Of a stretch of 64,000 bases of DNA, positions 51,859-59,157 are shown in pieces. The notes below the pieces were generated by a model that saw only the letters and a list, made by a program, of their open reading frames with translations, did no database searches and was not told the origin of the DNA. The stretch lies in assembly GCF_040543805.1 (NCBI RefSeq), contig NZ_JBEUMS010000007.1, positions 62,001 through 126,000 of the forward strand, in the 5' to 3' direction. The first letter of the stretch is position 1, and each line of letters begins with the position of its first letter. A program made the position numbers and the translations under genes. The stretch comes from Arcicella rosea (GTDB lineage: Bacteria > Bacteroidota > Bacteroidia > Cytophagales > Spirosomataceae).

Positions 51859-53196
51859 ATGACACAAAAACCAACATTTATTCCAATTCTTATTTTGCTT
51901 ATTATCGCTATTGCAGCGGCTTTTGTTCCTGCGCCGGGTGCTGCAGTAACAGAAGGCATTGATACAGGTGATACTGCTTGGATGCTAGTATCTTCTGGTT
52001 TAGTATTATTAATGACACCAGGTTTGGCTTACTTCTACGGAGGTATGGTTAACCACAAAAACGTAATTTCAACGATGTTGCAATCTTTCATTGCAATGGG
52101 TGTTATTACTGTAATCTGGGTAGTATTTGGTTTCAGTTTAGCTTTCGGTGATACTATCGGTGGTTTTGTTGGTAACCCAACTACTTTCTTCATGTTCCAA
52201 GGAGTATTTGATGGTAAGCCTTGGCCATTAGCAGCTACAATTCCATTTGCATTGTTTGCATTTTTCCAAATGAAATTCGCTGTAATTACACCAGCGCTTA
52301 TTTCTGGTGCTTTAGCAGAACGTATTAACTTCCGTGCATTTGTATTGTTTATGGTGCTTTTCTGTGTAGTAGTTTATGCTCCATTAGCACACTGGACTTG
52401 GCATCCAGAAGGTTGGTTGTTCAAATATGGTGTTCTTGACTTCGCTGGTGGTACTGTTGTACACATGAGTGCTGGTTGGGCTGCTTTAGCTGGTGCATTA
52501 TACTTGAAACGTCGTAAATCACACGTTGAAGCGAACATTCTTCCTCCAGCAAATATTCCTTACGTATTATTAGGTACTGGTTTACTTTGGTTCGGTTGGT
52601 TTGGTTTCAATGCTGGTTCAGCAGTAGGTGCTAGTCCATTAGCAGTATCAGCTTTCGCAACTACTCACGTAGCGGCAGCTTCTGCAGGTCTTTCTTGGAT
52701 TTTATTTGATGTAACTCGTGGTCGTAAAGTATCTGCTTTAGGTTTCAGTATTGGTGCGGTTGTAGGTTTAGTAGCTATTACTCCTGCTTCTGGTTTTGTT
52801 TCTGTAACAGCAGCTATTACTATCGGTACTATTGCAGCGATTATTTCAAACATTGCAGCACACTGGAGAGCAAATTCTAAATTAGATGATACTTTAGATG
52901 TATTCCCTTGCCATGGTGTAGGTGGTATGGTAGGTATGGTAATGACAGGTTTGTTTGCTTCTAAAGCTGTTAACGGAGCTGTAGTTGATACTGAACAAGG
53001 TTTGTTTATTACTGGAGACCCTGCTTTATTTATTAAGCACTTGGTAGCTCTTGTAGTTGTTTCAGCTTTCGCATTTGGTCTTTCATATTTCTTATTATTC
53101 ATTACAGATAAAATTATTCCATTACGTGTAACTGAAGAAGAAGAAAGAGTTGGTTTAGATATTTCTCAACACGATGAATTCATTGCTGAAGCATAA
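51859..53196 (+). CDS. amt: Ammonium transporter
   Basis: 445 residues with a leading hydrophobic segment that is probably a cleaved signal, then eleven membrane helices. Amt signatures: 'AWMLVSSGLVLLMTPGLAYF' (about 40-59), 'DFAGGTVVHMSAGWAALAGA' (about 194-213, with the first pore His), 'LLWFGWFGFNAGSA' and 'DVFPCHGVGGMVGMV' (about 349-363, with the second pore His). It imports ammonium. No glnK/P-II gene follows as in many bacteria, so regulation, if by P-II, involves a gene elsewhere. It is followed by several hairpins and then the accessory patch. Confidence 0.97.
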   Translation: MTQKPTFIPILILLIIAIAAAFVPAPGAAVTEGIDTGDTAWMLVSSGLVLLMTPGLAYFYGGMVNHKNVISTMLQSFIAMGVITVIWVVFGFSLAFGDTIGGFVGNPTTFFMFQGVFDGKPWPLAATIPFALFAFFQMKFAVITPALISGALAERINFRAFVLFMVLFCVVVYAPLAHWTWHPEGWLFKYGVLDFAGGTVVHMSAGWAALAGALYLKRRKSHVEANILPPANIPYVLLGTGLLWFGWFGFNAGSAVGASPLAVSAFATTHVAAASAGLSWILFDVTRGRKVSALGFSIGAVVGLVAITPASGFVSVTAAITIGTIAAIISNIAAHWRANSKLDDTLDVFPCHGVGGMVGMVMTGLFASKAVNGAVVDTEQGLFITGDPALFIKHLVALVVVSAFAFGLSYFLLFITDKIIPLRVTEEEERVGLDISQHDEFIAEA

Positions 53197-53207
53197 AATA
53201 TTAAAAC

Positions 53208-53240
53208 TTTACCACAAGTAATGGTTCTTGTGGTTTTGTT
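53208..53240 (+). terminator. Terminator after amt (ACCACAAG/CTTGTGGT)
   Basis: ACCACAAG-TAATGGTT-CTTGTGGTTTTGTTT. A nearly identical hairpin recurs at 53374, 166 bp on. Confidence 0.8.
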
Positions 53241-53373
53241 TCAGAAGGAAAGTTGTCTGCTTATGGCGGGCAACTTTTTATATTTTACAGGGAACTATAT
53301 TGTTTCTTATCCCAATTTTTTATTAGCAACAATTCGCTAACGGCTTTTGTAAGAAATATTCAATATCTTTGTG

Positions 53374-53406
53374 AACCACAAGTTTGGTTTCTTGTGGTTT
53401 TGTTTT
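53374..53406 (+). repeat. Second copy of the ACCACAAG hairpin
   Basis: AACCACAAG-TTTGGTTT-CTTGTGGTT-TTGTTTTG, matching the amt terminator in stem and tail. This duplicated terminator could mark the edge of an insertion. Confidence 0.7.
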
Positions 53407-53413
53407 GTTATAA

Positions 53414-53455
53414 GAAAGCCCTCAGATAATATTTGAGGGCTTTTTACTCTTTAAT
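53414..53455. terminator. Hairpin with T-tract
   Basis: AAAGCCCTCAGATAAT-ATTTGAGGGCTTTTT. Confidence 0.75.
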
Positions 53456-53473
53456 AGCCCTAAAAAAAGGGCA

Positions 53474-53674
53474 ATGGCAGTAAAATGGCACTTAGATTTA
53501 CAAAAAATGATTGAGGATAAATCAGAAAAGAAAAGTCACCTATTAGTACCACCATCATTAGTGAAATCCAGCGGAAAATCTGGATGATACATCAAATTTT
53601 GGGCTTATAATATGGATACTAAGGAAAAAAGTAGAGTCCGTATAAAAGTAAATTTCTCCCAACAGAACAGATAA
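53474..53674 (+). pseudogene. Decayed tyrosine-recombinase (integrase) N-terminus
   Basis: One frame from ATG 53474 to TAA 53672 reads through a single internal TGA at 53585: 'MAVKWHLDLQKMIEDKSEKK', later 'VKSSGKSG', then TGA, then 'YIKFWAYNMDTKEKSRVRI'. In the Arm-DNA-binding domain of Bacteroidetes tyrosine integrases the corresponding region reads K-W-Y-I-x-F/Y-x-x-x-N-x-x-T-G-K-x-x-R-x-R, so the TGA sits just where a Trp (TGG) is expected. No catalytic domain follows. I take it as a remnant of a mobile element; only about 66 codons are left, so certainty is moderate. Confidence 0.5.
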
Positions 53675-53683
53675 CAGAAAAAA

Positions 53684-53707
53684 AAATCCTGCTGATATGG
53701 CAGGATT
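53684..53707 (-). terminator. Terminator of the AbiC-like gene
   Basis: AATCCTGC-TGATATG-GCAGGATT, preceded on the + strand by a run of A, which reads as a T-tract on the minus strand. Confidence 0.8.
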
Positions 53708-53726
53708 AGGCAGTTATTTTGGCAAG

Positions 53727-54482
53727 CTATTTTTTCTTTAACCTATCTGAAATTTCATGTATTTTTTTATTGTTTTCTTCAGATAACTTAATAATTTCCT
53801 TTTCACTTTGAATCGTTTTGGATAGATGTTTAACGTCAACATTTCTCAAAGCTTTTATTATATCATCTAATCCAATTGAAGCAATTAGTAAATATATATT
53901 AAGAAATCGCTTGAATAGTGATACATTTTTTTTGTCATCAAATTCAAACACTGGAAAATCTTCTAATATGTTACTAATCATGTATTCTATTAGAAATATT
54001 TTTGACAAATCATATTCTGATAAAGTATATTTTTGGTTATAAAATGATATTGCTGGCCCTTTGAGTCCAGCAAATATTTCAACATCTCTTTCTTCAGGTG
54101 TTGTGATTTCTAAATTATCCAAACACTGTTTAATGTTATCTTTGATTTTTGAAATATCAAATTTTTCATTATCAATAACTATACTTTCCAATTTATCAAT
54201 CTGTTGAACTAAATAATCAAATTTATGTGTTTCTTCAATTTGTAAATTTGATTTCCTCTGCTCGTTAAAAGCTACATATACAAGTATCGCACCAGCTAGG
54301 TTAATAAAAGGGCCAGTCATACCACCAATTGTATCTCCAATTGTTCCGTATGGTTCTAAATTGAGTGCTGGAAATCGCTGGCATAAAATGTCAACATAAA
54401 AAATAGGGAAGTAGAAAATGAATGAGATTCCTAATAGAATAATAATCAAAGTTACAATCCAATGAGAATACCAATTTTTCAT
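53727..54482 (-). CDS. Membrane protein resembling phage abortive-infection (AbiC-like) proteins
   Basis: 251 residues from the ATG at 54482 ('MKNWYSHWIV'); an upstream in-frame TTG-type start would add 36 residues of unlikely sequence. There are two membrane helices (about 8-30 and 48-68), joined by the diagnostic 'YGTIGDTIGGMTGPFINLAG', followed by 'LVYVAFNEQRKSN' and a cytoplasmic coiled/helical domain. The G-x-x-G-D-x-I-G-G-x-x-G-P stretch is shared by putative AbiC-type proteins, in which membrane-anchored sensors trigger abortive infection. This is an inference from layout. It is the second gene after a DUF4145 gene, 73 bp apart, in an AT-rich patch near an integrase remnant. Confidence 0.65.
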   Translation of the reverse strand: MKNWYSHWIVTLIIILLGISFIFYFPIFYVDILCQRFPALNLEPYGTIGDTIGGMTGPFINLAGAILVYVAFNEQRKSNLQIEETHKFDYLVQQIDKLESIVIDNEKFDISKIKDNIKQCLDNLEITTPEERDVEIFAGLKGPAISFYNQKYTLSEYDLSKIFLIEYMISNILEDFPVFEFDDKKNVSLFKRFLNIYLLIASIGLDDIIKALRNVDVKHLSKTIQSEKEIIKLSEENNKKIHEISDRLKKK

Positions 54483-54555
54483 ATTTTTTTTATTAATCTC
54501 TGATAAATTAAACACTGTAGATACCCTGTGATACTTATACTTAATTAACACAGAA

Positions 54556-55218
54556 TTAATTAGGCATTTCAGCCTCATATTTATCAGCAAGTAATTCAGC
54601 TTCTAAATAACTTACTGTAATATCTATTAGAGTTTTTAAGTCATGAATACTCTTACTTTCCCATTTCCTGATATAATGTGTTTCATCATTTCCTAACCAA
54701 ACGGCCCTTTCAGCAACTTTTTTTAACCTTGGATTGTCAATCCATTGTTTGATACAATTTCCAAGAAGAGCTTTTTTAATATCTTCTTCTTTTTCAGGGT
54801 GCTTTGAAATCAAATAGTCTTTAATTAAAAACTCAAGAGCTTTTCTATAACCAATCCCACAAATATCAATTAATTCCATTTGCTCTGCTTGAAAAGCCTG
54901 ATTATAAATAGATTCAAATGATGGAGAAACTTCAGTTATAGTGTCATTAAAACTCTTTCGATTTAAATTTTGAAGAAATGAAAGCCCATTCAAATTATAA
55001 GAACCATAATATGAGTCGAAGCTATAATTTCCAATAAATGTTTTGTTACATTTTGTATTTGGACACTTCATGAAGACCTCAGCAATATTATGGTCAATAA
55101 TTGTAGTTCCAATATAAATATTTGGAGTTATTTTTTGGAAACAGAAAGGGCACGTATCAGGTATTCCTATCATTTTTCTGGTTTCCCCAGATGTTAATTT
55201 AATTTGAAATGAATCCAT
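54556..55218 (-). CDS. DUF4145-domain protein with N-terminal zinc ribbon
   Basis: 220 residues. Cys23-x2-Cys26 ('CPFC') and Cys52-x4-Cys57 ('CPNTKC') form a zinc-ribbon-like pair; the DUF4145 domain follows (about 100-205) with 'IDICGIGYRKALEFLIKDYL' and the charged 'WLGNDETHYIRKWESKSI'. DUF4145 occurs alone or fused to restriction and other nucleic-acid enzymes, and is often in defence islands; its chemistry is unknown. It is first gene of a two-gene minus-strand unit with the AbiC-like protein. Codon use is more AT-rich than in neighbouring housekeeping genes. Confidence 0.82.
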   Translation of the reverse strand: MDSFQIKLTSGETRKMIGIPDTCPFCFQKITPNIYIGTTIIDHNIAEVFMKCPNTKCNKTFIGNYSFDSYYGSYNLNGLSFLQNLNRKSFNDTITEVSPSFESIYNQAFQAEQMELIDICGIGYRKALEFLIKDYLISKHPEKEEDIKKALLGNCIKQWIDNPRLKKVAERAVWLGNDETHYIRKWESKSIHDLKTLIDITVSYLEAELLADKYEAEMPN

Positions 55219-55287
55219 ATAATTTCTTCTTCTAAAACGGCAATCTCAAGCTTTTTTGAAATTCATGAGCTTTACCTTGATTTTTCC

Positions 55288-55378
55288 TCAAGGTAATAAT
55301 TTCTTCCCCAAAAACTTTCTGTAATACTCAAAATCTTTTTGTTCAGCATCAATATTTGCAAATTCTTGGAGATCTTTT
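55288..55378 (-). pseudogene. Short coding-like fragment upstream of the DUF4145 gene
   Basis: The minus strand of this 280-bp spacer has one 29-codon open stretch reading 'LQEFANIDAEQKDFEYYRKF' and ending in TGA at 55288, bounded upstream by TAA. Its residue mix looks like genuine protein, unlike the other frames, so it may be the C-terminal scrap of a lost gene. No family can be named. Confidence 0.25.
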
Positions 55379-55498
55379 TAATCATAAATCTGATACTTTT
55401 ATGATTATGTGATCCTAAAAAAGGCTTTTTATGTTTTAATTAGTAAATTAGTCCTGATTAAAATCATTAGACCTATCAATAATTATAAATATCATAAA

Positions 55499-56377
55499 AT
55501 GAATTTTGTTGCAATAGATTTTGAAACTGCTAATAACGCTCAAAGTAGTGCTTGTGCTTTAGGGCTTGTGAAAGTGGAAAGTGGCGTTATTGTTGAAAGA
55601 AGAGAATGGTTAATAAAACCAACGCCTTTTGAAATGGGTTTTTATCAAAATAAGGTCCATAAAATTGAATTAATGGATTTGGTAGATAAACCTGCTTTTG
55701 ACGAAATATGGGATGAATTAAAACCACTTTTAGAGAACCAAGTAGTCATTGCGCATAATGCGAGTTTTGATTTTGGAGTACTAAATAGTGTTTGTTCGCA
55801 TTATAATATTAAGCCAATAAAGTTTACAAGGATGTGTTCGATTGCTTTGTCAAGAATGGCATGGCACAACGAGAGGGGTTATGGGTTAAGTACTTTGGTG
55901 AAATCTAAACTTGATAATTATAGTTTTAACCATCATGATGCTTTAGCCGATGCTGAAGCTTGTGCTCAGTTGGTGCTTAAAGTGTTAAACGTACTTTCTT
56001 TATCAAGTATTCAAGAAATTCAATATTATAAATCTAGCAGGCTACAAATTAAACGTTCCTCTAGGGTAAAGACAATCAAGAAGGTTTTTGAAGGAACTAT
56101 CAATGAGTGCTTAAATAATCCTTTTAGAAAAAAAGAAGTAGTTTTTACTGGAACATTAGAGTATTTTGTCAGAAAAGAAGCTGAGGCTTTGGTGAAAAAA
56201 ATAGGAGGGTTTCCTGCTCAATTTGTCAGTAGTAGAACAAAATATCTTGTTGTTGGTCAGTACGACATTAATAGAACTAAGTCTTCGAAAATTCAAAAAG
56301 CTGAACAACTGGCATTAGAAGGATATAATGTTAAAATAATTGGAGAAAAAGAGTTTATTGAAATGATGTCGGTATAA
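55499..56377 (+). CDS. DEDDh exonuclease fused to a BRCT domain
   Basis: 292 residues from the ATG at 55499. The N-terminal half is a DnaQ-like 3'-5' exonuclease: Asp7/Glu9 in 'AIDFETAN', 'IAHNASFDFGVLNS' (near 77-90) and 'NHHDALADAEACAQLV' (near 141-156) give the DEDDh residues. Residues about 200-292 form a BRCT domain ('FRKKEVVFTGTLEYFVRKEA', 'KIGGFPAQFVSSRTKYLVVG'). The fusion resembles the exonuclease-BRCT proteins often annotated as DNA polymerase III epsilon-like in Firmicutes and Bacteroidetes. It likely works in DNA repair. It is transcribed away from the accessory patch and terminated at 56390. Confidence 0.92.
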   Translation: MNFVAIDFETANNAQSSACALGLVKVESGVIVERREWLIKPTPFEMGFYQNKVHKIELMDLVDKPAFDEIWDELKPLLENQVVIAHNASFDFGVLNSVCSHYNIKPIKFTRMCSIALSRMAWHNERGYGLSTLVKSKLDNYSFNHHDALADAEACAQLVLKVLNVLSLSSIQEIQYYKSSRLQIKRSSRVKTIKKVFEGTINECLNNPFRKKEVVFTGTLEYFVRKEAEALVKKIGGFPAQFVSSRTKYLVVGQYDINRTKSSKIQKAEQLALEGYNVKIIGEKEFIEMMSV

Positions 56378-56389
56378 AATTAATCAAAA

Positions 56390-56432
56390 CAAAAACAGCC
56401 TTCAACAATTTTACTTGATGAAGGCTGTTTTG
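56390..56432. terminator. Terminator between exonuclease and aconitase genes
   Basis: AAAAACAGCCTTCA-ACAATTTTACT-TGATGAAGGCTGTTTT, symmetric for the two convergent genes. Confidence 0.88.
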
Positions 56433-56448
56433 CATATTGATGTAATAA

Positions 56449-58716
56449 TTATTTCCCTAAATTAGCACGAATGATATTCAATGCACCACCTGCTTTAAAC
56501 CATTCAATTTGTTGGTCGTTGTAAGAGTGATTTACTGCAATTGTATCGCTTGAACCGTCTGCGTGGTTCAAAACTACTTGCAATTGAACACCCGGAGCAA
56601 ATGTTGTTAAACCAATGATGTCGATAGAATCGTCTTCTTGGATTAAGTCATAATCTGCTTCATTGGCAAAAGTAATCGCCAACATTCCTTGTTTCTTCAA
56701 GTTAGTTTCGTGAATACGAGCAAAAGATTTTACTAATACTACACGAACCCCTAAGTGGCGAGGTTCCATCGCTGCATGTTCACGAGAAGAACCTTCTCCG
56801 TAATTTGAATCACCCACTACGATTGTTCCGATACCAGCAGCTTTATAAGCACGTTGCGTTGCAGGAACTGGACCGTATTCACCGATTAATTGGTTCTTAA
56901 CGTTGTCTGTTTTTTCGTTGAAGTAATTCAACGCACCAATCAACATGTTGTTAGAAATATTATCTAAGTGTCCACGATATTTCAACCAAGGACCAGCCAT
57001 TGAGATATGGTCAGTAGTACATTTCCCTTTCGCTTTTATTAATAATTTCAAACCTTTAAGGTCTGTGCCTTCCCAAGCTTTGAATGGGTCTAACAATTGA
57101 AGACGGTCAGACGTTGGTGAAACTTTTACTTCTACTGAAGAACCATCTTCAGCAGGAGCTTGGTAACCAGCATCTTCTACGGCGAATCCTTTAGTTGGTA
57201 ATTCATCACCTGTTGGAGCGTCTAATTTTACTTGCTCGCCAGCTTCATTAGTTAAATAATCTGTTAAAGGATTGAAAGTTAAATCACCTGCAATCGCCAA
57301 AGCAGTTACTAATTCAGGAGAACCTACGAAAGCATAAGTATTTGGGTTACCATCGGCACGTTTTGCGAAGTTACGGTTGAAAGAGTGAACGATTGTGTTT
57401 TTCTCACCCTTCTCAGCACCCGGACGAGCCCACTGACCAATACAAGGGCCACAAGCATTAGAGAATACTTTACCGCCAATGCTCTCGAAAGTATCAATAA
57501 AACCATCACGTTCAATAGTATAACGTACTTGTTCAGAACCCGGAGTGATTGTATATTCTGCTTTTGTTTTTAAGCCTTTTGCCGCTACTTGTCTTGCTAA
57601 AGAAGCTGCACGAGAAATATCTTCATAAGATGAGTTGGTACAAGAACCAATCAAACCAACTTCTACTTTGGTTGGCCAGCCGTTTTTCTCGGCTAATTCT
57701 TTCATTTTAGAAATAGGCGTTGCTAAATCTGGTGTGAAAGGACCATTCAAATGCGGTTCTAAAGTATCTAAATCAATTTCAATTACTTGGTCGAAATAAG
57801 TAGCTGGGTCAGCATAAACTTCTGGGTCAGCAGTTAAATGTTCTTTTACTGCATCAGCTAAAGCAGCCACATCAGCACGACCTGTTGAAGCTAAGTAGCG
57901 AGCCATAGATTCATCATAACCAAAAGTTGAAGTAGTAGCACCGATTTCAGCACCCATGTTAGCAATTGTACCCTTACCTGTACACGACATTGAAGTAACG
58001 CCTTCGCCAAAATATTCTACTACAGCACCAGTACCACCTTTTACTGTAAGGATACCTGCTACTTTCAAGATTACGTCTTTTGCAGAAGTCCAACCGTTTA
58101 ATTTACCAGTTAACTTAACACCGATAAGTTTAGGGAATTTCAATTCCCAAGCTAAGCCAGCCATTACGTCACAAGCATCAGCACCACCCACACCAATGGC
58201 AATCATACCCAAACCACCAGCATTTACCGTATGTGAGTCAGTACCAATCATCATACCGCCCGGAAAAGCGTAATTTTCTAATACTACTTGGTGAATAATA
58301 CCTGCACCGGGTTTCCAGAAACCTAAACCATATTTATCTGAAACTGAAGAAAGGAAGTCATAAACTTCTTTATTTTTATTAACTGCAACTGAAAGGTCAG
58401 TTTTTGATTCTACTTTAGCTTCAATTAAGTGATCGCAGTGAACAGTAGAAGGAACTGCTACTTTTGGGCGACCAGCCTGCATAAATTGTAAAAGAGCCAT
58501 TTGTGCAGTGGCATCTTGCATGGCTACACGGTCTGGAGCAAAATCAACATAAGAAACACCTCTTTTAAAAGTACTTGTAGGAGTACCTTCCCACAAGTGA
58601 GAATAAAGGATTTTCTCAGTTAAAGTAAGCGGTCTGCCGACAAGTTTACGGGCTGCCTCAACACGAGCTGGCATACGTTCGTAAACTGCTTTAATCATTT
58701 CAATGTCAAAAGCCAT
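56449..58716 (-). CDS. acn: Aconitate hydratase, mitochondrial/AcnA-type
   Basis: 755 residues from the ATG at 58716 ('MAFDIEMIKAVYERMPARV'); longer upstream starts would add a hydrophobic stretch with no support. Iron-sulphur ligands are in 'GLIGSCTNSSYEDI' (near 353-366) and 'NACGPCIGQWARPG' (near 417-430). 'GTDSHTVNAGGLG' and the swivelling-domain 'GDSNYGEGSSREHAA' give the active site. It interconverts citrate and isocitrate in the TCA cycle. Its 5' end faces the start of acnB with a 441-bp spacer, so both aconitases are driven from one regulatory region. Confidence 0.97.
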   Translation of the reverse strand: MAFDIEMIKAVYERMPARVEAARKLVGRPLTLTEKILYSHLWEGTPTSTFKRGVSYVDFAPDRVAMQDATAQMALLQFMQAGRPKVAVPSTVHCDHLIEAKVESKTDLSVAVNKNKEVYDFLSSVSDKYGLGFWKPGAGIIHQVVLENYAFPGGMMIGTDSHTVNAGGLGMIAIGVGGADACDVMAGLAWELKFPKLIGVKLTGKLNGWTSAKDVILKVAGILTVKGGTGAVVEYFGEGVTSMSCTGKGTIANMGAEIGATTSTFGYDESMARYLASTGRADVAALADAVKEHLTADPEVYADPATYFDQVIEIDLDTLEPHLNGPFTPDLATPISKMKELAEKNGWPTKVEVGLIGSCTNSSYEDISRAASLARQVAAKGLKTKAEYTITPGSEQVRYTIERDGFIDTFESIGGKVFSNACGPCIGQWARPGAEKGEKNTIVHSFNRNFAKRADGNPNTYAFVGSPELVTALAIAGDLTFNPLTDYLTNEAGEQVKLDAPTGDELPTKGFAVEDAGYQAPAEDGSSVEVKVSPTSDRLQLLDPFKAWEGTDLKGLKLLIKAKGKCTTDHISMAGPWLKYRGHLDNISNNMLIGALNYFNEKTDNVKNQLIGEYGPVPATQRAYKAAGIGTIVVGDSNYGEGSSREHAAMEPRHLGVRVVLVKSFARIHETNLKKQGMLAITFANEADYDLIQEDDSIDIIGLTTFAPGVQLQVVLNHADGSSDTIAVNHSYNDQQIEWFKAGGALNIIRANLGK

Positions 58717-59157
58717 AGTATGTTTTTTTTTAAGAATTCTTGAAACTTTAAGATTAAAGAATAAGGATTTATTTATAAATCTAAATAATCTAATTACTAT
58801 TTTCAATATAAGAGAAACAAATTTCAAATATTTTAAGTTCTTTGCAACCTGTGAGCATACTGACAACGGCAAAAAAAGTAGATTATAACATAATAAGGTT
58901 TTATTCTTGATTAGGATTTAGGATGAATCTTATGCTAATCCTCTTAATTATCTAATAAAACAAATAAAAATTATACAAATCAAAGAAAATATATGTTAAA
59001 AACGCCTATTCGATAAAAAATTTTTAATTCGAAGTTGCTTTTTATAAATTTGTGAGACAGATTTTCACAGAAAAACGCTATTTTACCTTCTGACGAGAAG
59101 TTTGTTAATATAAAAATACTCAAGGATAAATACTATAATAACTGTAAATAATTCAAT
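58717..59157. other. Divergent regulatory region of the two aconitase genes
   Basis: A 441-bp AT-rich spacer holding two promoters. I see a few Bacteroidetes-like TTTG words but no IRE-type hairpin, no riboswitch fold and no ORF. Confidence 0.4.
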
